Assembly: GCA_001939945.1 (NCBI GenBank)
Contig: MOEB01000003.1
Location: 162,276-226,275 of the forward strand
Source: Aerophototrophica crusticola
GTDB taxonomy: Bacteria > Pseudomonadota > Alphaproteobacteria > Azospirillales > Azospirillaceae
DNA length: 64,000 nucleotides
Direction: 5' to 3'
Part shown: positions 1-8,554 of the stretch, piece by piece
Layout: each line of letters opens with the position of its first letter
Position numbering within the stretch: the stretch's first letter is position 1
Position numbers and translations under genes: made by a program
Notes under the pieces: generated by a model
Database searches by the model: none
What the model was told of the DNA's origin: nothing
Seen by the model: only the letters and a program-made list of their open reading frames with translations

Positions 1-850
1 GCATCTCCCGCATCAGGGAGGAGTTAAAGCTGATCTCGTTGATGCGGTTCATGATGTCCCGCGCCGTGTTCGGGATCTCCTCCCGGTACAGCGGGTTGAT
101 GTGGACGATGATGACGTCGCTGGTGGTCGACCCGTAGATCAGCGGGAAGATGGCGGGGTTGCCCATGTAGCCCCCGTCCCAGTACGCCTCCCCGTCGATC
201 TCCACCGTGTGGAACATGAAGGGCAGGCAGCCGGACGCCAGCACCGCCTCCACCCGCAGCTCATGGTTCTCGAACATCTTCACCTTGCCGGTGCGGACGT
301 TCGTGGCCGACAGGAAGACCTTGATCGGGCAGTCGCGGCGCAGCTTTTCGAAGTCCACGCACTCCAGGAGCACGTCCTTCAGCGGGTTCAGGTTCAGCGG
401 GTTGAACTGCGCCGGGGACATCAGCCGGGACATGATGTCGAACATCATGAAGGCCGGGGAATAGTCCAGCGAGTGGTTCTTCATCATCTTGTCGAGCCAG
501 CTGGGCTGCAACGGCCCGCGCGACCCCGCCTCACTGATCTTCTTCCAGAACTTCGCCAGCTCCCGCCTCGCCCCCTCGCGCCCCCCGATGGTTAGGCCGT
601 AAGCCAGAACCGTCGCGTTCATCGCACCAGCGGAGGTGGCGCTGACCGCCGAGTAGCCGATCCTCTCATCCTCCAGCAGCCGGTCCAACACCCCCCAGGC
701 GAACGCCCCGTGGGCGCCGCCGCCCTGGAGCGCCAGGTTGACGGTTTTCACGGCCGGGGCAGGGGCTTGCGCCACACCCGGGACCGGACGGGGTCGGCTG
801 GATTTGGCCGGCTTGGCGGCAGGCGCCGCCCTCAGCGTGGTGTCAGGCAT
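1..850 (-). CDS. Patatin-like phospholipase, 3' end cut by window edge
   Basis: The reading frame begins at the ATG at 848-850 and runs off the left edge, giving about 283 residues. After a Pro/Ala-rich tail of about 35 residues comes the patatin oxyanion loop GGGAHG (residues 43-48), then the nucleophile elbow ATSAG with Ser73, where the usual first Gly of GxSxG is Ala. The dyad Asp lies in YWDGGYMGNP near residue 224. The family hydrolyses acyl esters of lipids. The gene is divergent from bdhA; a link to lipid or PHB turnover is an inference from context only. No signal peptide is visible, so a cytoplasmic or membrane-associated enzyme is likely. Confidence 0.9.
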   Translation of the reverse strand, partial: MPDTTLRAAPAAKPAKSSRPRPVPGVAQAPAPAVKTVNLALQGGGAHGAFAWGVLDRLLEDERIGYSAVSATSAGAMNATVLAYGLTIGGREGARRELAKFWKKISEAGSRGPLQPSWLDKMMKNHSLDYSPAFMMFDIMSRLMSPAQFNPLNLNPLKDVLLECVDFEKLRRDCPIKVFLSATNVRTGKVKMFENHELRVEAVLASGCLPFMFHTVEIDGEAYWDGGYMGNPAIFPLIYGSTTSDVIIVHINPLYREEIPNTARDIMNRINEISFNSSLMREM

Positions 851-1023
851 GCCGCAACCCCCCGATCATTTGTAATTAAGTGTGATTAGATTGCCCCTAA
901 CGGCTTCCCGACTATAACGCTTTGTGTATTATGGGGGAAGAGACGTTCGCAGGCAGGGGAAACCTGTCCGTTTGCCTTATAACCAACGGCCGAAAGGCTT
1001 GGGATTGCATCGGGGGGTAGGGG
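851..1023. promoter_or_regulatory. Divergent promoter region, patatin / bdhA
   Basis: This 173-base spacer is clearly richer in A+T than its surroundings (about 866-935) and separates two divergent genes, so it should hold both promoters. I see no recognised operator. A GGGG-rich stretch just before the bdhA ATG can act as ribosome binding site. Confidence 0.4.
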
Positions 1024-1806
1024 ATGTTGAAGGGTAAGTCAGCCATCGTGACGGGTTCCACCAGCGGCATCGGGCTGGGCATTGCCCGCAGTCTTGCGGC
1101 GAAGGGGGCAAACATCCTGCTGAACGGGTTCGGCGACCCGGCGGAGATCGAGAAGATCCGCCAGGCCATCGAATCGGAGTTCGGGGTGAAGGCCGCCTAC
1201 AACGGTGCCGACATCAGCAAGCCCGAGCAGATCGAGGCCATGGTCAACCAGTGCGTCGAGACCTTCGGCGCCGTGGACATCCTGGTGAACAACGCCGGCA
1301 TCCAGCACACCGCCGCGGTGGAGGACTTCCCGCAGGCCAAGTGGGACGCCATCCTGGCCATCAACCTTTCCGGCGTCTTCTGGGGCATCCACTATGCACT
1401 GCCGCACATGAAGGCCAAGGGCTGGGGCCGCGTCATCAACATCGCCAGCGTGCACGGCCTGATCGCCAGCAAGCACAAGGCCGCCTACGTGGCCGCCAAG
1501 CACGGCGTCGTCGGCTTGTCCAAGGTGGTGGCCCTGGAGACGGCGGGCACCGGCGTGACCTGCAACACCATCTGCCCGGGCTGGGTGCTGACCCCGCTGG
1601 TGCAGAAGCAGATCGACGACATGGCCGCCCGTGAGGGCATCACCGTGGCGGCGGCGCAGGAGAAGCTGCTGAAGGAGAAGCAGCCCTCGGGCCAGTTCGC
1701 CACGCCGGACCAGCTCGGCGAGCTGGCGGCCTTCCTGGCGAGCGACGCCGCGGCCCAGATGACCGGCGCTGCGCTGCCCATGGATGGCGGCTGGACCTCG
1801 CAGTAA
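1024..1806 (+). CDS. bdhA: D-3-hydroxybutyrate dehydrogenase
   Basis: A 260-residue short-chain dehydrogenase that oxidises (R)-3-hydroxybutyrate to acetoacetate with NAD+, the last step of polyhydroxybutyrate mobilisation. It has the TGSTSGIG dinucleotide loop (10-17), NNAG (89-92) and the catalytic set Ser142, Tyr155, Lys159, with the same numbering as known HBDH enzymes. The length is exactly that of the family. It is a single gene: a strong hairpin follows and the next genes encode cytochromes. Cytoplasmic tetramer by family knowledge. Confidence 0.94.
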   Translation: MLKGKSAIVTGSTSGIGLGIARSLAAKGANILLNGFGDPAEIEKIRQAIESEFGVKAAYNGADISKPEQIEAMVNQCVETFGAVDILVNNAGIQHTAAVEDFPQAKWDAILAINLSGVFWGIHYALPHMKAKGWGRVINIASVHGLIASKHKAAYVAAKHGVVGLSKVVALETAGTGVTCNTICPGWVLTPLVQKQIDDMAAREGITVAAAQEKLLKEKQPSGQFATPDQLGELAAFLASDAAAQMTGAALPMDGGWTSQ

Positions 1807-1820
1807 GTCAGTGAAGGGGG

Positions 1821-1846
1821 CCGGCCCGGGCAACGACCCGGGCCGG
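1821..1846 (+). terminator. Hairpin after bdhA
   Basis: A perfect 10-bp stem (CCGGCCCGGG / CCCGGGCCGG, 6-base loop) begins 15 bases after the bdhA stop. It can be extended by flanking GGGG/CCCC runs to about 1817-1857. There is no T-tract, so termination is inferred from position and stability. Confidence 0.5.
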
Positions 1847-1922
1847 GATGCCCCCGCGGCGATGGGGTGCCGCGGGGATGCAGGGGGTGCCGGCGGGGAC
1901 CGGCAAGGGCCGGGGGGCTTGG

Positions 1923-2759
1923 ATGGCCGTACACGAATCATTCCTGGAATACCGGGGCTTCCGGTTCCTGAAGGCGGCGGGCGCGCTCGTCGCCCTCTCC
2001 ATCCTTTTGTATGTCTTGTACACCCCCATCGGCCCGCACAACGGCGGGACCTGGCTGGGCTATGGCCTGGGCACCGTCGGGTTGGTGCTGATCGGCTGGC
2101 TGACCTACCTCGGCGTCCGCAAGCGGCAGTACGACCTTGGCCCGGTGAAGCTGAAGGCCTGGGTCTCCGCCCATGTCTACCTTGGTCTTTCCCTCCTGGT
2201 GGTGGGGACGCTGCACACCGGGTTCCAGTTCGGCTGGAACGTGCACACCCTGGCCTATGCCCTGATGGTGGTGGTGATCGCCAGCGGCATCTACGGCGTC
2301 TACGCCTATGTCCGCTACCCCACCCTGATGACCGCGAACCGGGGCGGCCAGACCCTGGACACCATGATGCGCGCCGTGGCGGAGCTGGACCGGCAATGCC
2401 GCGACCTGGCCATGGGGCTGGGCGACGAGGTGGCGCGGGTGGTTCTGGACAGCCAGCAGAACACGGTGATCGGCGGCAATGCCTGGGCGCTGCTCAGCGG
2501 CAAGGTCCGCGGCTGCCCCACGGGCCGGGCCGTCACCCGGGTGGAGGAACTGGCAAAAGGCACCGCCGACGCCACGGCCGACCGGTTGGCGGCGCTCCTG
2601 TCCCTGCTCCGGCGCAAGGCCGGGCTGCTGCGGCGCATCCGCAAGGACCTGCAGTACCGGGCCCTGATGGAGGTCTGGCTCTTCGTGCACGTGCCCCTGT
2701 CCGTCGCCCTGCTGGCGGCGCTGCTGGTGCACGTCTTCGCCGTGTTCTTCTATTGGTGA
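1923..2759 (+). CDS. Cytochrome b-like integral membrane protein
   Basis: A 278-residue protein with about four membrane helices: two near the N-terminus (around residues 20-65), one pair with histidines spaced like heme-b ligands (HVYLGLSLLVVGTLHTGF, then WNVHT), and a last helix LLVHVFAVFFYW ending at the stop. A soluble basic, helical segment of about 100 residues lies between helices 4 and 5. This pattern resembles small ferric-reductase/cytochrome-b561-type quinol-linked proteins, but I do not recognise a named family. The ATG at 1923 is chosen over an upstream one at 1848 because the extra 25 residues are low-complexity hairpin DNA. It is the first gene of the multiheme operon, 13 bases before the next, and is the obvious candidate to move electrons between the quinone pool and the c-hemes. 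Confidence 0.72.
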   Translation: MAVHESFLEYRGFRFLKAAGALVALSILLYVLYTPIGPHNGGTWLGYGLGTVGLVLIGWLTYLGVRKRQYDLGPVKLKAWVSAHVYLGLSLLVVGTLHTGFQFGWNVHTLAYALMVVVIASGIYGVYAYVRYPTLMTANRGGQTLDTMMRAVAELDRQCRDLAMGLGDEVARVVLDSQQNTVIGGNAWALLSGKVRGCPTGRAVTRVEELAKGTADATADRLAALLSLLRRKAGLLRRIRKDLQYRALMEVWLFVHVPLSVALLAALLVHVFAVFFYW

Positions 2760-2772
2760 CGGGAGCGGTCCG

Positions 2773-4536
2773 ATGAAGATCCTGGTCCGCTATGTGACCC
2801 GCCGCCCCCGCGGCAACACGGTCAACCGCGACGAGTTGGTGGAGGCGACGGAGCTGGGCATCGGCCGCGGCGCCGGTAACGCCCTGCACCTGTCCGACAT
2901 CCGCATCCAGTACAACCACGCCGTCATCCACCCCGCCGGCCCCGGCCACGCCACCATCCAGGCCCTGGGCGACGCGGATTTGGCTGTCAACGGCAAGCCC
3001 GTGCGCACGGCGGAGGTAAGCCCCGGCGACGAGATCGACGTGGGTCCGTACCGGCTCCGCCTGCTGGAGCCGGGGGAGGGACACGAGGTCGGCGTCTCCG
3101 CCGAGCTTGTGGCGCCCCAGTCCGATGACGAGGAACGGGTGCGCGCCTGCGCCCGCACCAGCTTCGCCAGGGAGATGCCGGGCCGCCGCCCCATCGCCTG
3201 GGCCCTGGTGTCGGCGGTGCTGGTGCTGTTCCTGGCCCTGCCGCTGTACAGCTTCCTGGCGGAGCGGCCGACGGTCACGTCCGACGCGGGCCTCGACCCC
3301 GCCAGGATGGAGGCGATGCACCAGCGGATCGCCTTCGACACGGTCTGGACCAGCGGCGCCATCTCCGGCCCGCACCGCTTCACGGCGGAGAACTGCACCG
3401 CCTGCCACCAGGACGCCTTCGTCATGGTGCGCGACAGCTCCTGCACCGCGTGCCACCAGGACATCGGCCACCACGCCGACCCGGCGGTGGCCGCCCTTGT
3501 GGGGGGCCTGGCGGAGACGCGCTGCGCCACCTGCCACAAGGAGCATGAGGGGCCGCAGGCCGCCGTGCAGGACGACCAGCGCAGCTGCACCACCTGCCAC
3601 GCCAATTTGAAGGCGGAGCACCCCAAGACCGGCTTGCAGGACGTCTGGGCCTTCGACCCCGGCAAGCACCCGCAGTTCCGCCCGTCCGTCGTGACCGACG
3701 GCGCCACCGGGAAGGTGGAGCGGCTGGAGGTGGGCGGGCAGGTGCCGCTGGTGGAGAGGTCCAACCTGGTCTTCCCGCACAGCCGCCACCTGAAGGCGGA
3801 GGGCATCCGCGGGCCGGACGGCACCGTGAAGATGCAGTGCAGCGACTGCCACACCCCAAGCGGCGGGCTGTTCCAGCCGGTCAGCATGGAGAAGAACTGC
3901 CAGTCCTGCCATGCCATCAAGTTCGACCCCGCCAGCCCCGCCCGCACCGTGCCCCACGTGGCGGCGGAGAAGGCGCTGGAGGTGGTGCGCGACCACTTCA
4001 ACAGCATCGTCCTGTCCGGCAACTATGACGACGTCACTGCCCCGGCGGTGGTCCGCCGCCGGCCCGGCACGGAGATGAAGCCGGAGGAGCGGGCCCAGGC
4101 CCTGCAATGGGCCGCGGTCAAGACGGGGGAGGCCATCGACCGGCTGGCCGGCAAGTCCGGCTGCGGCGGCTGCCATGTGGTGACCAAGGCGGGGGAGGGT
4201 GCCACGGCGACCCTGGCGGTGGCCAAGCTGCACGTCACCGACCGCTGGATGCCGAAGGGCATCTTCGACCACCCCAGCCACGACACCATGTCGTGCGACA
4301 GCTGCCACGCCGCCAAGACGAGCCAGGTCGCCACGGACGTGCTGCTGCCGGGGGTGCAGACCTGCACCGCCTGCCACGGCCCGCAGGAGGCGGCGGCCAA
4401 GGTGCCCAGCACCTGCGTCACCTGCCACGTCTTCCACCAGCCCGGCCTGCCGGCCATGCGGCCGGGCCCCGACGGCAAGACGGCCGCCCACCCCGCGCCC
4501 GCCCTGGCGCCCACGCCCGCGAGTGCTTCGCGATGA
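2773..4536 (+). CDS. FHA domain - TM helix - decaheme cytochrome c
   Basis: A 587-residue protein in three parts. Residues 1-105 resemble a forkhead-associated domain: IGRGAGNALHL, NHAVIHP, then NGKPV...PGDEIDVG. One hydrophobic helix (about 141-161) follows. From about 200 to 560 there are ten CxxCH heme c motifs (CTAC, CTAC, CATC, CTTC, CSDC, CQSC, CGGC, CDSC, CTAC, CVTC, each followed by H). With no N-terminal signal peptide, the helix should act as signal anchor, leaving FHA in the cytoplasm and the hemes in the periplasm. FHA domains bind phosphothreonine; here the usual Ser of the SxxH element is replaced (IQYNH), so phosphopeptide binding is uncertain. The gene overlaps the next by ATGA, so the two are almost certainly co-translated. 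Confidence 0.82.
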   Translation: MKILVRYVTRRPRGNTVNRDELVEATELGIGRGAGNALHLSDIRIQYNHAVIHPAGPGHATIQALGDADLAVNGKPVRTAEVSPGDEIDVGPYRLRLLEPGEGHEVGVSAELVAPQSDDEERVRACARTSFAREMPGRRPIAWALVSAVLVLFLALPLYSFLAERPTVTSDAGLDPARMEAMHQRIAFDTVWTSGAISGPHRFTAENCTACHQDAFVMVRDSSCTACHQDIGHHADPAVAALVGGLAETRCATCHKEHEGPQAAVQDDQRSCTTCHANLKAEHPKTGLQDVWAFDPGKHPQFRPSVVTDGATGKVERLEVGGQVPLVERSNLVFPHSRHLKAEGIRGPDGTVKMQCSDCHTPSGGLFQPVSMEKNCQSCHAIKFDPASPARTVPHVAAEKALEVVRDHFNSIVLSGNYDDVTAPAVVRRRPGTEMKPEERAQALQWAAVKTGEAIDRLAGKSGCGGCHVVTKAGEGATATLAVAKLHVTDRWMPKGIFDHPSHDTMSCDSCHAAKTSQVATDVLLPGVQTCTACHGPQEAAAKVPSTCVTCHVFHQPGLPAMRPGPDGKTAAHPAPALAPTPASASR

Positions 4537-7500
4537 GAACGCGACGGATGACACGCTGGCTGGGCCTGCTGGCCGCGCTGGTCCTCTCCGCCCCCGCGCT
4601 TGGCGCTGGCGGGGAGAAGCCGGTGGAGCGGACCTACGTCACTGCCCCGCCCGCCCCCTACAGCCAGACGCAAGGACAGGCGGACGCCAAGAGCGCCGGC
4701 TGCATGACCTGCCACACGGCGGTGGACCAGCCCAGCATGCACGACGCCAAGTCGGTGGTGCTGGGCTGCACCGATTGCCATGGCGGTAACGCCAATGTCC
4801 GCTGGGGCGGCAAGGGGCACCAGCCGGGCACGCCGGGCTACAAGGAAGCCATGGAGCAGGCCCACGTCCTGCCCCGCTATCCCGAGTTCTGGGGCCATGC
4901 CGGGGCGGCGAACCCGGAGCGCAGCTATGCCCAGCTGAACAAGGAGGCGCCGGAGTTCATCCGCTTCATGAACCCCAGCGACTACCGCGTGGCGCGCGAG
5001 GCCTGCGGCGCCTGCCACCTTCCGGTGATCCAGGCGGCGGAGCGGTCGCTGATGGCGACGAACGCCATGTTCTGGGGCATCGTCACCTACAACAACGGCA
5101 TCTTGCCCTACAAGGATTACATCCTGGGTGAGTCCTACACCCGGGACGGCAAGCCGGCGGTGTTGAAGAGCCCCGTCTTCAAGAAGACCGACCAGACCTA
5201 TAAGAACCGCATCCTGGATGTCATCTACCCCATGCCGCGCTGGGAGGTGATCCCGCCCGCCGACATCTTCCGCGTGTTCGAGCGGGGTGGCCGCAACATC
5301 AACAGCCTGTTCCCGGAGATCGGCCTGCCCAACAGCCTGGGCCAGACCCAGCGGCTGGAGGAGCCGGGCCGCCCCGACATCCGGCAGAGCAACCGCGGTC
5401 CCGGTACCGGCCTGCGCATCGCCGTGCCGGCCATCAACCTGCACAAGACCCGCCTGAACGACCCGCTGATGTGGTTCCAAGGCACCAACGACCAGCCGGG
5501 CGACTACCGCCAGTCGGGCTGCGCCGGCTGCCACGTGGTCTATGCCAACGACCGGGACCCGCGCCACTCCAGCATCTATGCCAAGTTCGGGCATGGGGGG
5601 CTGAGCCAGCAGGCCGACCCCACCATCCCCAAGGACCGGCCCGGCCACCCGCTGAAGCACGCCTTCACCCGGCAGATCCCCACCAGCCAGTGCATGGTCT
5701 GCCACATGCACCAGCCGAACCTGTTCATGAACACGTACCTCGGCTACACCATGTGGGATTATGAGTCGGACGCCCCGGCCATGTGGCCGGAGAAGCAGGC
5801 CTACCCGACCGACGCCGAGGTCCGCGCCATCAACGACCGCAACCCGGAAGGGGCGGCGGTGCGCGGCAAGTGGGGCGACGTGGAGTTCCTGAAGCGGGTC
5901 AGCGAGCTGAACCCGACCCTGAAGGACACGCAGTTCGCCGACTACCACGGCCATGGCTGGAACTTCCGCGCCATCCACAAGCGGGACCGCAAGGGCAACC
6001 TGCTGGACAAGGACGGCAACAAGGTCGACGCCAACGACCCGGAGAAGTGGAAGAAGGCCGTCCACATGTCGTCCATCCACGTGGACGTGGGCATGCAGTG
6101 CGTGGACTGCCATTTCGCCCAGGACGGCCATGGCACCGGCATGATCCATGGCGAGGTCAGCTCCGCCATCGAGATCACCTGCAAGGACTGCCATGGCACC
6201 AGCCAGGCCTTGCCGACCCTGAAGACCAGCGGCCCGGCGGCCCGGCCCGGCGGCTTCGACCTGGCTTCCATCCGCAACGCGGACGGCAAGCGCCGGTTCG
6301 AGTGGGTGGGCGACAAGCTGGTCCAGCGCTCGGCGGTGAAGCCGGGGCTGGAGTGGGAGATGTCCCTGGTGAAGAACACCGTGGACCCCAACAGCCCGCA
6401 CTACAACGCCAAGGCCGCCCGGGCCAAGCTGATGTCCAAGGACACGGCCACCCAGGCCTGGGGCCCGGGCGTCGCGCCCCAGGACCTCGCCCACAAGGAC
6501 GAGGAGATGGCCTGCTTCACCTGCCACCTGTCCTGGACGACAAGCTGCGGCGGCTGCCACCTGCCCATCGAGGCCAACTGGAAGACCCCGCTGCACCGGT
6601 ATGAGGGCGGGGAGACCCGCAACTACGCCACCTACAACCCGCAGGTGGCGCGGGAGGACATGTTCCAGCTCGGCAAGCACGGGCCGGACAAGGACGGGCA
6701 GGTGGCGCCCTTCGCGTCACGGTCGGCCCTGGTTCTGTCCTCGACCAACATCAACCGGGAACGCCTCTACATCCAGCAGCCGCCCATCGCGGCCTCCGGC
6801 TACTCGTCCCAGGCCTTCGCCCCCCACTACCCGCACACGGAGCGGAAGGAGGAGACGAAGACCTGCACGGACTGCCACCTTTCAACCGAAGGCGACAACA
6901 ACGCCATCATGGCGCAGCTGCTGCTGCACGGGACCAAGTATGTCGACTTCGTCGGCTTCTTCGCCTGGGTCGGCGCCGATGGCGGCGTGGAGGCGGTGCG
7001 CGTGACGGAGTGGGACGAGCCGCAGGCGGTGGTGGGCAGCTACCTGCACCGCTACGCCTATCCCGACTGGTTCAAGGAACATGTGGACCGCGGCCGGGAG
7101 CTGAAGACCGACGGCACGCGGGAGATCGACAGCGTCGCCAAGGACGCCGGCCGGGCGAGCTGCATCCAGATGCGCGGGGAGTACCTTTACGTCTCCGAGG
7201 GCAAGGGCGGGTTCCAGGTCTATGACATCGCCTCCGTCGCCAACAAGGGCGTGTCGGAGAAGATCCTGACGGGGCCGTTCTCCCCCCTCGGCCACGACAC
7301 CCATGTGCCGACGAAGAACGCCACCTGCGTGGTGCTGCCCACCACCCAGCCCATCGCCCCCAACCGGAACGAGGGGGAGCTGATGCGGGTGACCAACATG
7401 GAACAGCCCATGCACCCCATCTACCGCCACGCCTACGTGACGGACGCGGAGGAAGGACTGGTCGGGGTGGACATCACCACCCTGACCGACGGCGACCCGC

Positions 7501-8531
7501 AGAACAACTTCCTGGAACGGGACCTGACCTTCAACCCGGGCGGGCTGCTCACCGGAGCGCGCCACCTGGCCATCGCCGGCACCACCTTCTACGTGGTGGC
7601 GGACAAGGGGGTGGTGGTGCTGGACATGGACCAGCCCAAGGCGCCCAAGGTGCTGGCCACCATCCCGTTGGACGATGCCCGCGCCGCGGCGGTGCAGTTC
7701 CGCTACCTGTTCGTGACCACGTCCGAAGGGCTGCGGGTCGTTGACGTGACCACCCCGGCCAAGCCGCGGCTGGTCCAGGGGGCGCTGGTGCCGCTGGCGG
7801 ACGCCCGCAAGCTGCACGTGGCCCGCACCTACGCCTATGTGGCGGCGGGCAAGGACGGCCTGGCCATCATCGACGTGGAGAAGCCGGAGAAGGCGTTCCT
7901 GTACCAGGCCTTCAACGCCGGGGGCACCATCAACGACGCCTATGACGTGGTGGTGGCCTCCACCAACGCGTCGCTGTTCGCCTATGTGGCCGACGGGAAG
8001 AACGGGCTGAAGGTGTTGCAGCTCACCTCCCCCGCCTCCCAGCCGAACTTCTACGGCTTCAGCCCGGAGCCGAAGCCGGAGCTGATCGCCTGGCGGAAGA
8101 CGGTGCACCCGGCCCTGTCGCTGTCGCGCGGGCTGGAGCGGGACCGGGCGGTGGACGAGACGGGGCACCAGATCGCCGTGGTCGGCCGCAAGGGCTCCCG
8201 CCCCTTCACCCTGGAGGAGCAGAAGCAGCTCTACCTGGACAAGGCGGGCAAGCCCTGGGCCGTGACCGACAGGGTGGTGAAGGAAAGCTTCAAGCCGGCC
8301 GACACGACGCCGAAGCCCGTGCCGGCCCCGCCGGCGGGCGAGGGTGGGCGGCGCAAGCCGGGCGAGGGTGGGCCGGCAGGCCAGGGCACCGGCCCGGCCC
8401 TGCCGCCGAAGGACACGTCGCCAAGCCCGCCGCCGGAACAGTGGCGCCGCCGGCCGGGGGTGGAAACCTCCGTCCAGGCGGGCGGGGGTGCCGGGGCGGC
8501 AAAGGACGGTAGTGTGGGGGCGATGCGATGA
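4533..8531 (+). CDS. Secreted decaheme cytochrome c with C-terminal LVIVD beta-propeller
   Basis: A 1332-residue protein. A signal peptide (MRTRRMTRWLGLLAALVLSA, cleavage near ALG-A at 24) is followed by ten CxxCH motifs at about residues 57, 79, 157, 329, 387, 522, 549, 660, 671 and 777. From about 860 to 1190 the chain carries repeated strands typical of LVIVD repeats (LVGVDITTL, GVVVLDMDQPKAPKVL, LRVVDVTTPAKPRLV, LAIIDVEKPEKAF), predicting a beta-propeller. The last 70 residues are Pro/Gly-rich and disordered. The protein is exported, periplasmic or outer surface. The start is the ATG overlapping the previous stop. Propeller plus multiheme suggests a catalytic or docking module for an extracytoplasmic substrate, but the substrate is unknown. 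Confidence 0.82.
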   Translation: MRTRRMTRWLGLLAALVLSAPALGAGGEKPVERTYVTAPPAPYSQTQGQADAKSAGCMTCHTAVDQPSMHDAKSVVLGCTDCHGGNANVRWGGKGHQPGTPGYKEAMEQAHVLPRYPEFWGHAGAANPERSYAQLNKEAPEFIRFMNPSDYRVAREACGACHLPVIQAAERSLMATNAMFWGIVTYNNGILPYKDYILGESYTRDGKPAVLKSPVFKKTDQTYKNRILDVIYPMPRWEVIPPADIFRVFERGGRNINSLFPEIGLPNSLGQTQRLEEPGRPDIRQSNRGPGTGLRIAVPAINLHKTRLNDPLMWFQGTNDQPGDYRQSGCAGCHVVYANDRDPRHSSIYAKFGHGGLSQQADPTIPKDRPGHPLKHAFTRQIPTSQCMVCHMHQPNLFMNTYLGYTMWDYESDAPAMWPEKQAYPTDAEVRAINDRNPEGAAVRGKWGDVEFLKRVSELNPTLKDTQFADYHGHGWNFRAIHKRDRKGNLLDKDGNKVDANDPEKWKKAVHMSSIHVDVGMQCVDCHFAQDGHGTGMIHGEVSSAIEITCKDCHGTSQALPTLKTSGPAARPGGFDLASIRNADGKRRFEWVGDKLVQRSAVKPGLEWEMSLVKNTVDPNSPHYNAKAARAKLMSKDTATQAWGPGVAPQDLAHKDEEMACFTCHLSWTTSCGGCHLPIEANWKTPLHRYEGGETRNYATYNPQVAREDMFQLGKHGPDKDGQVAPFASRSALVLSSTNINRERLYIQQPPIAASGYSSQAFAPHYPHTERKEETKTCTDCHLSTEGDNNAIMAQLLLHGTKYVDFVGFFAWVGADGGVEAVRVTEWDEPQAVVGSYLHRYAYPDWFKEHVDRGRELKTDGTREIDSVAKDAGRASCIQMRGEYLYVSEGKGGFQVYDIASVANKGVSEKILTGPFSPLGHDTHVPTKNATCVVLPTTQPIAPNRNEGELMRVTNMEQPMHPIYRHAYVTDAEEGLVGVDITTLTDGDPQNNFLERDLTFNPGGLLTGARHLAIAGTTFYVVADKGVVVLDMDQPKAPKVLATIPLDDARAAAVQFRYLFVTTSEGLRVVDVTTPAKPRLVQGALVPLADARKLHVARTYAYVAAGKDGLAIIDVEKPEKAFLYQAFNAGGTINDAYDVVVASTNASLFAYVADGKNGLKVLQLTSPASQPNFYGFSPEPKPELIAWRKTVHPALSLSRGLERDRAVDETGHQIAVVGRKGSRPFTLEEQKQLYLDKAGKPWAVTDRVVKESFKPADTTPKPVPAPPAGEGGRRKPGEGGPAGQGTGPALPPKDTSPSPPPEQWRRRPGVETSVQAGGGAGAAKDGSVGAMR

Positions 8532-8554
8532 GCGTTGTGGGGAAGGGGGAGGCC

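Noticed and set aside
4023..6680. Minus-strand frame of 885 codons in the cytochrome region
   Set aside because: Antisense to multiheme genes whose CxxCH motifs prove the other strand.
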